64,000 nucleotides of DNA from Paenibacillus_D sp047238105 (GCF_047238105.1 NZ_JBDFMD010000001.1:2728001-2792000), one strand, 5' to 3'; positions 8,624-17,483 are shown, counted from the first letter of the stretch. Made by a program: numbers and translations. Notes: a model not told the origin generated them from the letters alone.

Positions 8624-9706
8624 TCAGAGCTGCTGCGTCCGCGGACCGTAGAGACGGCGAAACAGCAGCTGCAGCAGAGGCGGGACAACGAAGAACACGA
8701 AGAACAGACGGAATAGCTGATAAGCCGAGACGATGGACAGATCAGCGTCCACTTCATGAGCGATAATGCTCATCTGGTCCATCCCGCCCGGCGCCATCGC
8801 CAAAAAGCCGGTGATATGGTCGAGACCGTGAATGTGACCGACCAGCTCGCTCATGCCGAGGCTGCCGCCGATCAACAGCACGCTGCCGAGCACCGCAGTC
8901 AGCAGGAGACGCAGCTTGCGCTCGGCCTGCGAAGGCTTGAGCAGCAGCCCCACATAGACGCCGATGAGCAGCTGAGCGGCCTGCAGCACCAACGCCCCCG
9001 GCTCCGGCCCGGACACCCCTGCCTGGATAAGCACAGCTGTGCTGAGGATAGGAGCAACCATGTACGCATTGGGCAGCTTGATCCGGAGTCCCAGCCAGAT
9101 CGCCGCCGCCCCGCACAGGACGAATACGATAAGAACCGGACTAAGCCCGACCTGCTCTGCACCAGGCAGCTCTGTGCCCGGAGCAGCCACTCCTCCGAAT
9201 AGTGGGCTGACGACCAGCAGCGGCACCACCAGGACGATCAGCAGCACGCGCACCACCTGGAACACCGTCACGGTCGTCAGATTGACGCCCCGCATCTCCT
9301 CGGCCAGCGTCACCATCTGCGACAAGCCGCCCGGCACGCAGCTGAGCATCGCCGTCGGGAAGTCCAGTCTTGCCAGCCGGGCGCTCAGCAGCGCGATCAA
9401 GATGCAGAGCAGCATGAGCAGCACGGCCAGGACGATCATCGTCGGCAGCTGGCGGACGATCTGGCTGAGCGCTTCCCGTGTAAAGGATAGCCCGATCGCA
9501 TAACCGACGATCATCATCCCCGTATTGCGCAGCGCCGGCGACCACAGCGGCTTAGCGCGCTCCCCGCGGAGGAGCATCGACGCGGCGAAGACCGCCGACA
9601 TCGGTCCCAGCAGCCAAGGGACGGGGATGTGCAGGCTCCGAAACATCAAGCCGCCTAATATAGCGATCGCTGCGGTAAGCAGCGTCCGTTGCAGCGTCTC
9701 TCTCAT
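8624..9706 (-). CDS. AbrB-family (duplicated domain) membrane protein
   Basis: About 360 residues with ten or so hydrophobic helices arranged as an internal duplication. Family signatures are GPMSAVFAASML near the N-terminus, FPTAMLSCVPGGLSQM in the first repeat and ITGFLAMAPGGMDQMSIIAH in the second; the paired PGG(L/M)xQM motifs are characteristic of this family of inner-membrane proteins (often mis-annotated as ammonia monooxygenase). A transport or regulatory function is suspected but unproven. I start at codon 7 of the longest frame because GGAGG lies six bases before that ATG; the earlier ATG has no ribosome site. It begins 22 bases after the PAP2-like gene, so the two are probably cotranscribed. 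Confidence 0.75.
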   Translation of the reverse strand: MRETLQRTLLTAAIAILGGLMFRSLHIPVPWLLGPMSAVFAASMLLRGERAKPLWSPALRNTGMMIVGYAIGLSFTREALSQIVRQLPTMIVLAVLLMLLCILIALLSARLARLDFPTAMLSCVPGGLSQMVTLAEEMRGVNLTTVTVFQVVRVLLIVLVVPLLVVSPLFGGVAAPGTELPGAEQVGLSPVLIVFVLCGAAAIWLGLRIKLPNAYMVAPILSTAVLIQAGVSGPEPGALVLQAAQLLIGVYVGLLLKPSQAERKLRLLLTAVLGSVLLIGGSLGMSELVGHIHGLDHITGFLAMAPGGMDQMSIIAHEVDADLSIVSAYQLFRLFFVFFVVPPLLQLLFRRLYGPRTQQL

Positions 9707-9727
9707 GAGTGGCCTCCAGTGCATTCG

Positions 9728-10366
9728 TTAATAAAGATCCAGAAGCCCGTATACCGCCAGCGGCACTGCAATACCGAGCAGGCTGCCTGCCGCGATCTGC
9801 CCTATCGTATGGGCATGCACCTGCCAACGCGCCCAGCCGATCACCGGCAGCAGGATGAAGAGAGCGGCAAACTTCGGACCGATGACAACCACGAGAGTCG
9901 TGAGCGCCCCGGACAAGCCGATAAGGTGCAGACTGATCTTCCATCTGGCCCATTGCGTGATGAGCAGCGCCGTCAGGAGTGTGGCGATCATGGCTGTCAG
10001 TGTTGCCATCAGCTCATGCGAGGCGCCCATAAGTCGGAGGATCAGGAGCCCGATGAACATGCAGCTTATGGAGAACAAGAAGGGGATGAACCGCTGCTCT
10101 CGTCGGCTTACATGATAGTTGGTGTATACGCCCTGACGCACGCCGCGCCGGATGAACAGGAGGGGCGCTGCCGAGATGGCGATGCCGAGCACCGCCCACC
10201 ACAGCAATGCAGACCACAGACTGGGCGCGGTCAGGAGGGCCACCCACAGGAGCAGCGGCGGCGCGACGAACAGCGGATTGGACAGCCGCGAGATGACTTG
10301 AGCCAGCCAGAGCCGTTTGCCTTCGTAAGGCGACTGGCCCGCGAATTTCTCCTCGATCTTCCCCAC
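9728..10366 (-). CDS. PAP2-like membrane protein
   Basis: About 212 residues with five or six membrane helices. The second half has a degenerate phosphatidic-acid-phosphatase type 2 arrangement: a Lys in KISLHLIGLSGALTT, a SGA stretch in place of the usual SGH, and WARWQVHAHTIGQIAAGSLLG resembling the SRx5HxxxD motif but with Gln in place of the terminal Asp. This could be a lipid-phosphate phosphatase relative with altered chemistry or a non-catalytic member. The start is uncertain: GTG 10366 is the first plausible codon downstream of the lspA terminator, though AGGGG directly abuts it. Longer readings run into the terminator hairpin. Confidence 0.55.
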   Translation of the reverse strand: MGKIEEKFAGQSPYEGKRLWLAQVISRLSNPLFVAPPLLLWVALLTAPSLWSALLWWAVLGIAISAAPLLFIRRGVRQGVYTNYHVSRREQRFIPFLFSISCMFIGLLILRLMGASHELMATLTAMIATLLTALLITQWARWKISLHLIGLSGALTTLVVVIGPKFAALFILLPVIGWARWQVHAHTIGQIAAGSLLGIAVPLAVYGLLDLY

Positions 10367-10408
10367 CCCCTGATGTGTTGTTGTAATCCTTTTACCCGGA
10401 TCGGACAC

Positions 10409-10435
10409 AAAAAAAATCGCCCGCAACGTGGCGAT
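10409..10435 (-). terminator. Terminator after lspA
   Basis: Minus-strand hairpin ATCGCC/GGCGAT (with one extra G on the 3' arm) followed directly by eight T residues, ten bases past the lspA stop. Confidence 0.85.
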
Positions 10436-10445
10436 GTTGTGAACG

Positions 10446-10940
10446 CTATCGGACCGGTTGTAGATCTTGGCTCCGTTTTTCCTCGCGTTCCGTGAGCAGC
10501 GTATCGATCAGGATCAGCACGACGCCGCAGAAGAGAGCAGAATCCGCAACATTAAAAAGCGGGAAGGTGTAATCGCCAAAATTGAACTTCAAGAAATCGA
10601 CCACTTCGCCGGAACGGATGCGATCGATGAAATTGCCCGTCGTACCGGCTAAGATAAGAGAAAGTCCGGTGAGCAGCGTCGCTCTGCCACGGTTGCGCAT
10701 TACAACGACATACGTGACCAACCCGATCAAAATAACGGTCGTAATGATGAGGAAGAAAATCCGCTGATCCTGCAGGATGCCAAATGCGGCGCCGCGGTTG
10801 CGATGCGAGGCGATGAGGAAGAAATCGCCGATGACACTGAATTCCTCTCCGATCTCCATTCTCGTCGCGATCCATCGCTTGGTGATAAAATCGCCGGCCA
10901 GCACTAGAAGAGCAAACAGGGAATAGCCCAACAAACGCAT
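10446..10940 (-). CDS. lspA: Lipoprotein signal peptidase (signal peptidase II)
   Basis: Membrane aspartic protease that removes the signal peptide from prolipoproteins after the lipobox Cys has been modified. The 164-residue product has four hydrophobic helices and both catalytic aspartates: Asp106 in GTTGNFIDR and Asp133 in FNVADS, plus the conserved HRNRGAAFG loop near residue 46. The length is normal. ATG 10940 is preferred to the longer frame because TAGGAG lies a suitable distance upstream. The window encodes several lipoproteins (for example at 17484, 34226 and 60199) that need this enzyme. In many Firmicutes lspA lies with rluD and pyrR; here it follows a CocE-type hydrolase, which is unusual. 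Confidence 0.93.
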   Translation of the reverse strand: MRLLGYSLFALLVLAGDFITKRWIATRMEIGEEFSVIGDFFLIASHRNRGAAFGILQDQRIFFLIITTVILIGLVTYVVVMRNRGRATLLTGLSLILAGTTGNFIDRIRSGEVVDFLKFNFGDYTFPLFNVADSALFCGVVLILIDTLLTEREEKRSQDLQPVR

Positions 10941-10985
10941 ACCATCACTCCTAGACGGAATAAGTAACACCACCCAGATAGTGTA

Positions 10986-12836
10986 TCATATGGAAGATGG
11001 GCAAGCCAATCGGATCCGTGAGCCCACGCTCAGCACCGATGGCACGTCCGGGGTGCTGGACACCGCCACGGTGGCGATGCTCAGCCGCTCGGGCCCGGCT
11101 TGCGGCAGCTCCTCCGCCCCATGACCGTTCAGATGCCGGGCGAACAGCGGGAAGGCGCTGCCGGTCAGCTCCAGGCGCAGGCACTCACCTGGCTGCAGCT
11201 CTACCGACACAGGCCGCAGCTCCAGCTCCGCCTGCAGCCAGCTCCCTTCCCCGTTCTCCCCGCCGCGTCCGATCTCGGTCCGTCCGACCGAGAGGAAGCG
11301 CGCCTTGCCGTCCGGGCTCACTCGGCTCAGCACCGCTACCAGATCGGTCGGACCATCCAGTGTCTGGCAATACACACTCAGCCACGGTGCTCCCAAGAGC
11401 TGGACAGGCTCGGTCAACGCCTCGCTCGTGTAGACCAGGATCTCGTAACGGTCCTGCTGCGCACTGCGTTCCAGCGGCATATAGTTGCCGAGTGTCATCG
11501 GCAGACGGGCATCGTAGACATACACATCCGGCACCGCCTCCGCGACCGCATCCCTGCCCGCGACAAGCCGCCCGCCGCCGACAGCACCGTTGGCCGGCTT
11601 GGCCGAGCCAGACAGGTACCAGCGCAGTGACTCTCCTCGCGGTTGCGCGATTGCCACTGCGGTCTCTGCCGCGCCCCTCTCCAGCTCTTCCGCTCCCATC
11701 TGCTCCATACCGGCTACTGCCGCCGTCTCGCCTCGCTCCAGCGCCTCGCTCCGTCTGCCGTCCCCAGCCACTCCTCCAGCCTCCGCCATCATCGGCCATT
11801 CCTGAGCAGTCCGCCACTGCCCGCTGCCCTGCTCGTAATATCGGATCGGCGGCTCCGTCCCCAGTTCTGAGTCCCGCTCGCCCTTCAACCAATAGTCGAA
11901 CCAACGCAGCTGCTCGCGGTGCACATCCCCGTCCGCATCCGGGCCGTGATCGATCCCGCCGGCCGTCCTGCCCCACGGGATATGCGCCCATGGGCCGATG
12001 AGGAGCCGGTGGAAGCAGTCCGGACGATGACCCGTACCGCTCAGCGCATCATAGGTCTGCAGCGTGCCCTGCAGGAAAGTATCGTACCAGCCGCCGATCT
12101 GCAGCGTCGGGATCGGCCGCCGGGTCAGCTTCGGCAGCCAGTTCTGCTCCTCCCAGTACCCGTCGTACTCCGGATGGCTGAGCCACTCGTAGAAGAATGG
12201 GCAATACTGCGAGAGCACCGGATCCCTGGCTGTCAGGGGCAGCTCCCACAGCCGGTCGCCGGCATCGCGCATCATCCGCTCGCAATACGTCGCCGCTTTC
12301 TCGTCGCCGGCCCGCTTGGCTCCGTCCCGCGAGAATTGGTACGCCCACGTCAGCTGCGCCCCCCAGGCAAACCGGCCATGCGGATAGAAGCGGCCATGAT
12401 ACAGATCGGCGGCGCACATCCCCGGAGCGATCGCTACCAGACTGGGCGCGCCCGAGGCTGCGGCCGCCCACTGGACCGATCCTTGATAGGAGAAACCGTA
12501 CATGCCGACTTTTCCGTTAGCCCCCGGCAGCCGCGCCGCCCATTCCACGGCATCATAACCGTCGGCCACCTCCTGGACGAACGGAGCGATCTCGCCCTCC
12601 GACTCGCCCCGGCCGCGCACATCCTGCACCACGACTATATAGCCTTGCCTGGCATACCAGAGGGGATGAGCCGAGGTGACGGTCGAGGCGATCGCCCGTC
12701 CATACAGCTGGCGCATGAGCAGCACGGGATGCTCGCCGCTCCCCCCCGGACGGTAGACATCGGCATACAGAGAGATCCCGTCACGCATCATGCAAGGCAC
12801 TTTCTTCTCTACATTTACACCGCCAAATTGCAGCAT
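10986..12836 (-). CDS. CocE/NonD-type serine hydrolase (peptidase S15 family)
   Basis: 616-residue alpha/beta hydrolase of the cocaine esterase / X-Pro dipeptidyl-peptidase group. The nucleophile elbow is GFSYQG (about residue 115), preceded by QDVRGRGESEG; the likely catalytic Asp is in GGWYDTFLQG and the His in GPWAHIPWG. The C-terminal third is the jelly-roll lid typical of the family. Between QEWPMM and LRWYLS there is an insertion of about 45 residues rich in Ala, Glu and Gly that family members usually lack. The start is ATG 12836, preceded by AAGGAGG; a GTG three codons earlier overlaps that site. It begins 18 bases after the FAD oxidase gene, suggesting cotranscription. The substrate is unknown: an ester or an acyl-peptide bond. 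Confidence 0.85.
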   Translation of the reverse strand: MLQFGGVNVEKKVPCMMRDGISLYADVYRPGGSGEHPVLLMRQLYGRAIASTVTSAHPLWYARQGYIVVVQDVRGRGESEGEIAPFVQEVADGYDAVEWAARLPGANGKVGMYGFSYQGSVQWAAAASGAPSLVAIAPGMCAADLYHGRFYPHGRFAWGAQLTWAYQFSRDGAKRAGDEKAATYCERMMRDAGDRLWELPLTARDPVLSQYCPFFYEWLSHPEYDGYWEEQNWLPKLTRRPIPTLQIGGWYDTFLQGTLQTYDALSGTGHRPDCFHRLLIGPWAHIPWGRTAGGIDHGPDADGDVHREQLRWFDYWLKGERDSELGTEPPIRYYEQGSGQWRTAQEWPMMAEAGGVAGDGRRSEALERGETAAVAGMEQMGAEELERGAAETAVAIAQPRGESLRWYLSGSAKPANGAVGGGRLVAGRDAVAEAVPDVYVYDARLPMTLGNYMPLERSAQQDRYEILVYTSEALTEPVQLLGAPWLSVYCQTLDGPTDLVAVLSRVSPDGKARFLSVGRTEIGRGGENGEGSWLQAELELRPVSVELQPGECLRLELTGSAFPLFARHLNGHGAEELPQAGPERLSIATVAVSSTPDVPSVLSVGSRIRLACPSSI

Positions 12837-12854
12837 AGTCCGCACCTCCTTCTT

Positions 12855-14186
12855 CTACTGTGCCGCCTTCGGCCGGGACAGCTTCTCTTGATTCAGCAGC
12901 AACAGCGGATCATTGCTGTGCTTGATCGCCCATAGCGTGTCCACCGAATACGCGCGTCCGCCGCCTTCCAAATCATACGTATGAGGATCGTCCACCTTTG
13001 CTCCGTGCGCGATGCAGCGCTCCTTGAGCCGCTGGATACGCGCTTCTGTCTCATAGCGGAAGATCGGCGTACCCATCAGAGCGAGCCGCGTCCCTTTACG
13101 CATAAATTCGATGTGAACGAGCAGATCGGGGAACTCCGCCTTGATGGCCTCGAACTGCTCGATATACCGCTCCGGGTCGAGGAACAGCTGGATATTGGTA
13201 TAGGCCGGGTCCTGCTTCTGCACCCACAGCCGATAATGGCCGAATGAGAAATCGGAGATCCCCAGCTTCTTATGATATTCATCGTAGGGCAGCTGCATAT
13301 CGATCCGCCCTCTCCAGCGCGCCGCAAGTACCTGCAGCCGCTGCTCATGATCAGCGTCCAGCATGACGAATACCAGGGCACGGTCCGTCGGCAGCTTGAA
13401 CGGAGTAAAGTACGACGGGATCGGCCACTCATTGACCGAGACAAGCCGCTTGCGGATCAAGTCATCGTCTGCCAGCTCATATCCGAACCGGGCAGCCGTC
13501 TGCCAATCATCAAAGGTAACGCCGTACTGGATCCACTTAGTCTTCGGAGCCAGCGCGACCCGGATCTCCGTAATAATGCCGATCGTCCCGTAGCTGTGAA
13601 GGTACGGCTGGATCTCCTCGCCCTGGACCACAACCGTCCGGGGCTCCATCTCCACCGTCCGGATCGTCAGACGCTCCACCATACCGTCCCAGATCGTCCC
13701 CCAGGCGATGGAACCGACACCGCCAAACCCGCCCATAAGAAAACCCGCCAGCGTCGACTTCTTGAACGTCGTCGGCAGCAGCAGCATCTCTTGTCCGGCT
13801 TCACGGGCAGCCGTTTCCATCCGCCCCATGTTGGCGCCAGGTTCGACCCGCATATACCCGTCGCCGATCTCAAGTACCCGGTTCAGCTTGGTCACATCGA
13901 TGACGATGCCTCCGGTCAAGGGTACGCATTGCCCGTAGTTGCAGGTACCCCCGCCCCTCGGGGTCAGCGGCACCTCCCAGCGCGCAGCGAACGCGATCAC
14001 CCGGTCCAGCTCTGCGAGAGTGGTCGGCACCGCGATGCAATCGGCCAGTTTCCCTGCGAGCGCATTCTCCAGCACGGGGGACAGATGGTGCATGTCATTG
14101 GAGAACTTGACGAGCGAGTGATGGTCCCACAGCAGGATCTCTTGCGGGAGCTCATTCTTCAGCGCTTCTTGCCATCCTTGTTTCAT
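12855..14186 (-). CDS. FAD-linked oxidase (PCMH-type FAD-binding protein)
   Basis: 443-residue flavoprotein with the FAD-binding type 4 fold: VPTTLAELDRVIAFA at about 53-67, the pyrophosphate-binding TPRGGGTCNYGQ at about 75-86, and GGFLMGGFGGVGS-like glycines at about 147-158. The glycolate oxidase subunit GlcD and related alpha-hydroxyacid dehydrogenases share this layout, but the C-terminal substrate domain does not let me name a substrate. ATG 14186 follows GGGAGAG. Its promoter is visible at 14233-14261, with an operator-like repeat between the -35 and -10 boxes. The CocE-type hydrolase follows in the same transcript, which suggests a hydrolase/oxidase pair acting on one substrate class. 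Confidence 0.8.
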   Translation of the reverse strand: MKQGWQEALKNELPQEILLWDHHSLVKFSNDMHHLSPVLENALAGKLADCIAVPTTLAELDRVIAFAARWEVPLTPRGGGTCNYGQCVPLTGGIVIDVTKLNRVLEIGDGYMRVEPGANMGRMETAAREAGQEMLLLPTTFKKSTLAGFLMGGFGGVGSIAWGTIWDGMVERLTIRTVEMEPRTVVVQGEEIQPYLHSYGTIGIITEIRVALAPKTKWIQYGVTFDDWQTAARFGYELADDDLIRKRLVSVNEWPIPSYFTPFKLPTDRALVFVMLDADHEQRLQVLAARWRGRIDMQLPYDEYHKKLGISDFSFGHYRLWVQKQDPAYTNIQLFLDPERYIEQFEAIKAEFPDLLVHIEFMRKGTRLALMGTPIFRYETEARIQRLKERCIAHGAKVDDPHTYDLEGGGRAYSVDTLWAIKHSNDPLLLLNQEKLSRPKAAQ

Positions 14187-14232
14187 GCAAGCACTCTCCC
14201 TCTTCTGATGTTCGACAGATAAGTTAATCTGT

Positions 14233-14261
14233 CATATAGTTAACGTTGTTAACGAAAGCAA
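14233..14261 (-). promoter_or_regulatory. Promoter with GTTAAC-GTT-GTTAAC operator in the spacer
   Basis: Minus strand: a -35-like TTGCTT (14261-14256) and a -10-like TATATG (14238-14233) are separated by exactly 17 bases. The spacer contains two GTTAAC sites three bases apart (14239-14253 on the plus strand), so a bound repressor would block RNA polymerase. A third GTTAAC lies near 14324. The regulator is not encoded next to the gene. Confidence 0.5.
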
Positions 14262-14644
14262 TCCAATCGATGTCAGATTATTTCGATTATAGGCAGGCTT
14301 AAGAAGGAGTGTCAATTCATCTGCGTTAACTTTCTTGACATTTGTGACCCTGCCAAAAAAACGTCCTGCGGCTGTGCGTATGACAAAAAATTCACAACCT
14401 GTCGGGAGCAGCACTCGTGCACTCTAGAAATCGACCGAATTAAATCGATTAAAAACAAAGGAGTGCTTGTTTTTTGCTGAGCCCTGTAAGACTGATCTGG
14501 AAAATTAGCGAATGCTGAAGAAGTTCCTTTCCAATACCACGTTCTTTAGGTGCCGACGATCGTTTAAACCGAAGATCGATTGCCTTCCGTTGCCCGTTGG
14601 GACGGAGGGCGTATTTTTATGCTCGCATTCGCGCAATCTCGGAC
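14262..14644. other. Gene-free boundary region with an orphan terminator-like hairpin
   Basis: No convincing coding sequence. At 14582-14610 on the plus strand GCCTTCCGT and ACGGAGGGC form a stem followed by GTATTTTTA, like a terminator, yet no plus-strand gene precedes it. A weak AAACAA/TTGTTT hairpin lies at about 14452-14475. The stretch is AT-richer than the flanks. An orphan terminator here fits a former recombination boundary at the left of the 14.7-20.6 kb block. Confidence 0.4.
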
Positions 14645-14702
14645 TTTACAATAGTTTTGCATCCCAATAATACAGCCATTACATTCAAGATCGATAATCT
14701 TG
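14645..14702 (+). promoter_or_regulatory. Promoter and CAAGAT-N5-ATCTTG operator of the 14.7-20.6 kb operon
   Basis: TTTACA (14645-14650) and TAATAC (14668-14673) are spaced by 17 bases. Thirteen bases downstream the perfect inverted repeat CAAGAT-CGATA-ATCTTG (14686-14702) lies between the likely transcription start and the ribosome site of the first gene. A GntR-type regulator encoded in the same operon (19133) is the natural candidate to bind it. Confidence 0.55.
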
Positions 14703-14739
14703 TATGTAAGAAACTTGATCGACATCGGAGGAACAGACC

Positions 14740-15573
14740 ATGGAAACCGTACAATTCATTCATTTGACCGACACGCATATGAATGCGCCGGGACGGGAGT
14801 TGTTTCAAGTCGGCATGGCCGACAAAGTCAAGCGTGTGTTTCAAGATGTGCGAAGGTCCGGTTACGCGCCCGCTTTTGCCGTCATTACCGGCGATCTCAC
14901 GCACGAGGGCAATGCGGAGGACTACGCCTATTTTCGCCAGTTGGTGGACGAAGGCTCGGCGCTCATCGACGCTCCTGTCTATGTGATGCTTGGCAACCAC
15001 GACCATCGTTCGCCTTTCCGGGAAGGCTACCTGGGCGAGACGCCTTCCGAGCAGCCCTACTACTACACGGCGACAGTCGGCGGTTTGCGGCTGATCGCGC
15101 TCAACTCGCAAGTACCGGGCGATGACACCGGAGCCGGAGCGATCGACCAAGAGCAACTGGCTTGGCTGGCCGAGCAACTGCAAACAACGGCACCGAACGG
15201 CACGGTCATCGCGCTGCATCATCCGATGCTGGCGGTCAACGATGTGGCTCCGGAATATTTGCTGACCAACACGGAGGAAGTGGCGGCCGTAATCAAAGGC
15301 GGATGCGATATCGTCGGCGTCTTCGCGGGCCACGTCCATACGCACAATACCGGTTTCTACAACGGCATTTTCAGCGTGGCCGCGACCGGGACGACCTACA
15401 TGGGAAAAAGGATGGGCGACGGCTTCGTCGCGGGCCAGAACTATTGCAGCTACAACATCGTCACCGTGACCAACCGCCGGCCTTCCGTTCAGACGGTCAC
15501 ACTGCCGGTCCCGCACGAAGAGCTTTTCCGTCTGGAATTGGCGCAGTTTGGCATTGTCCAGGCCAGAAGTTAG
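14740..15573 (+). CDS. Calcineurin-like metallophosphoesterase
   Basis: 277-residue cytoplasmic phosphoesterase with the complete two-metal motif set: Asp11 and His13 (DTH), Asp52 (GDLTHEG), Asn86-His87-Asp88 (GNHDH), His160/His161, and His198/His200 (GHVHTHN). It is closest in type to cyclic-nucleotide or glycerophosphodiester phosphodiesterases of the CpdA/GpdQ group. ATG 14740 follows CGGAGG. It is the first gene of an operon with a sugar-type ABC importer, a GntR regulator and a tyrosine-phosphatase-like protein. The context suggests that the imported solute is a phosphate ester or phosphodiester dephosphorylated inside the cell; this is an inference. Confidence 0.85.
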   Translation: METVQFIHLTDTHMNAPGRELFQVGMADKVKRVFQDVRRSGYAPAFAVITGDLTHEGNAEDYAYFRQLVDEGSALIDAPVYVMLGNHDHRSPFREGYLGETPSEQPYYYTATVGGLRLIALNSQVPGDDTGAGAIDQEQLAWLAEQLQTTAPNGTVIALHHPMLAVNDVAPEYLLTNTEEVAAVIKGGCDIVGVFAGHVHTHNTGFYNGIFSVAATGTTYMGKRMGDGFVAGQNYCSYNIVTVTNRRPSVQTVTLPVPHEELFRLELAQFGIVQARS

Positions 15574-15588
15574 GAGGTGTCACTCGAG

Positions 15589-16521
15589 ATGAAGCTGCAG
15601 GCGGCCGGCACCAAGGCGAACAAGCCCCGGCGTTACGCTGCGTTATGGCTCATGATGCTGCCCGGCATCCTCTACCTACTGATCAATAATTATTTGCCGA
15701 TGTTCGGCGTCGTCATTGCGTTCAAAGACTTCAACTATGCGAAGGGCATTCTCGGCAGCGACTGGGTCGGGTTCAAAAACTTCGAGTATTTGTTCAAAAC
15801 GTCGGACGCGCTGTTGATTACCCGAAACACACTGCTGTATAACGCCGTTTTTATTTGCTTGAACTTGATCGTGCCGGTCGGCGTGGCGATTTTGCTCAAC
15901 GAGGTTCAAAAAAAATGGTTGTCCCGCTTTTATCAAAGCGCGGTTCTGCTTCCGTACCTGATCTCGATGGTCATCGTCGGCTACCTGGTATACTCGCTGC
16001 TCGGCACGGATACCGGCTTCGTCGGCAAAACGATTTTGCCGTTGCTTGGTTTGCCGGATATCGCCTGGTACAGCGAAGCGCAATACTGGCCGTACATTTT
16101 GGCGACCGTGCATATTTGGAGCAGCGCGGGCTACTTGAGCGTAGTCTACTTGGCTTCGATCGTCGGTATCGATCCGGAGTATTACGAAGCGGCGACGATT
16201 GACGGGGCCGGCAAATGGCAGCAGATCAGGAGCATTACGGTTCCGCTGCTTGTGCCGGTCATTACGATCATGACTTTGCTGCAGATCGGCCGCATTTTCT
16301 ACTCCGACTTCGGCCTGTTTTACCAAGTCCCGCTTAACGCGGGGGCGCTGCAATCGACGACCAACGTCATTGATACGTATGTGTACCGCGCCTTGCTTAC
16401 GATCGGCGATGTCGGGATGTCCTCGGCGGCCGGCGTCTATCAATCCGTTGTCGGTTTCGTGCTGGTGCTGTTGTCCAACGCTGTCGTCAGAAAAATCAAT
16501 AAAGACAACGCCTTATATTAA
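15589..16521 (+). CDS. ABC transporter permease, LplB type
   Basis: 310-residue membrane protein with six helices and the MalF-type permease loop EAATIDGAGKWQQIRSITVP (about residues 201-220) that docks onto the transport ATPase. The N-terminal LYLLINNYLPMFGVVIAFKDF is typical of the LplB/YtcP class found with large lipoprotein binding proteins in Paenibacillus. I start at ATG 15589, after AGGAGG, rather than at the GTG that overlaps the site. It is followed 13 bases later by the second permease. No ABC ATPase gene lies in this operon, so a shared MsmX-type ATPase encoded elsewhere is likely to energise it. Confidence 0.88.
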   Translation: MKLQAAGTKANKPRRYAALWLMMLPGILYLLINNYLPMFGVVIAFKDFNYAKGILGSDWVGFKNFEYLFKTSDALLITRNTLLYNAVFICLNLIVPVGVAILLNEVQKKWLSRFYQSAVLLPYLISMVIVGYLVYSLLGTDTGFVGKTILPLLGLPDIAWYSEAQYWPYILATVHIWSSAGYLSVVYLASIVGIDPEYYEAATIDGAGKWQQIRSITVPLLVPVITIMTLLQIGRIFYSDFGLFYQVPLNAGALQSTTNVIDTYVYRALLTIGDVGMSSAAGVYQSVVGFVLVLLSNAVVRKINKDNALY

Positions 16522-16534
16522 GAGGGGGATTCTC

Positions 16535-17422
16535 TTGCACACGAAAAACTCCTTCTGGTCCTGGTTCGTGCACCTCGCGCTGTTGTGGCTTGCGGCTTTT
16601 TGCCTGCTCCCGCTTATTCTGCTGTTTATCGCTTCGTTGACGGACGAGCAGTCGATTGTGCGCAACGGGTATTCTTTCTTTCCGGAGGCGTTCAGCCTGG
16701 ACGCCTATCGGTATTTGTGGCACGATATCGGCCGGATTTTGCGCGCCTACGGCATCACGATCACCATCACGGCGCTTGGGACCGTTGCCGGACTGACCGT
16801 TACCGCTTTGCTGGCCTACCCGTTATCGCGCAAGGATATGCCTTTCAACAAGATGGGGTCATTTTTCGTAATCTTCACGCTGCTGCTGAACGGCGGTCTG
16901 GTGCCGACCTACCTGGTTTACACGCAGTTGTTCGAGCTGAAGAACACGCTGCTCGCCCTGATCGTGCCGGGGCTGCTGATGAACGCGTTCTATATCATGC
17001 TGATGCGCTCGTTTTTCGCCACTTCGGTGCCGGTTCCCGTCATCGAATCGGCCCACATGGACGGAGCCGGCGAATTCCGCACGTTCGTGCAGATCGTGCT
17101 GCCGCTGTCGCTGCCGATTTTGGCGACGATCGGGCTGTTCCAGACGATTCATTATTGGAACGACTGGTATAACGGCATGCTCTACATTACCGACAGCAAG
17201 CTGTACAGCTTGCAAAGCTTGCTGAACCGGATTTTACTCGACTTCGAATTTCTGACCAACGGCAATTTCTCCGGAAATGCGAGCGACATGTTGGCGGACG
17301 TTCCGAGGGAAACGGTGCGCATGGCGATGGCGGTCATCGGGATCGTTCCGCTCGCGGTCGCCTATCCGTTCTTCCAGCGTTATTTCGTAAAAGGGCTGAC
17401 GATCGGTGCGATCAAAGGATAA
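16535..17422 (+). CDS. ABC transporter permease, YtcP/MalG type
   Basis: 295-residue partner permease with six membrane helices; the cytoplasmic coupling loop is ESAHMDGAGEFRTFVQIVLP, and the C-terminus FVKGLTIGAIKG is characteristic of MalG-like carbohydrate permeases. The start is TTG 16535, preceded by AGAGGGGG; the frame extends upstream inside the previous gene but without a start signal. It forms the membrane channel with the product of 15589 and works with the lipoprotein at 17484. Confidence 0.88.
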   Translation: MHTKNSFWSWFVHLALLWLAAFCLLPLILLFIASLTDEQSIVRNGYSFFPEAFSLDAYRYLWHDIGRILRAYGITITITALGTVAGLTVTALLAYPLSRKDMPFNKMGSFFVIFTLLLNGGLVPTYLVYTQLFELKNTLLALIVPGLLMNAFYIMLMRSFFATSVPVPVIESAHMDGAGEFRTFVQIVLPLSLPILATIGLFQTIHYWNDWYNGMLYITDSKLYSLQSLLNRILLDFEFLTNGNFSGNASDMLADVPRETVRMAMAVIGIVPLAVAYPFFQRYFVKGLTIGAIKG

Positions 17423-17483
17423 GGCCTTATCCAATCTTCAACTGGTTGGCATACCACACATTCTCATAGGAGGTTTTTATTCC

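Noticed and set aside
8445..8651. Plus-strand frame of 68 residues between the ATPase and AbrB-family genes
   Set aside because: No ribosome site, no family resemblance, and it overlaps the ATPase promoter and the AbrB-family gene on the other strand.
14582..14617. Terminator of an unseen upstream plus-strand gene
   Set aside because: No plus-strand gene is found in the preceding 600 bases; kept only as an orphan hairpin in a boundary region.
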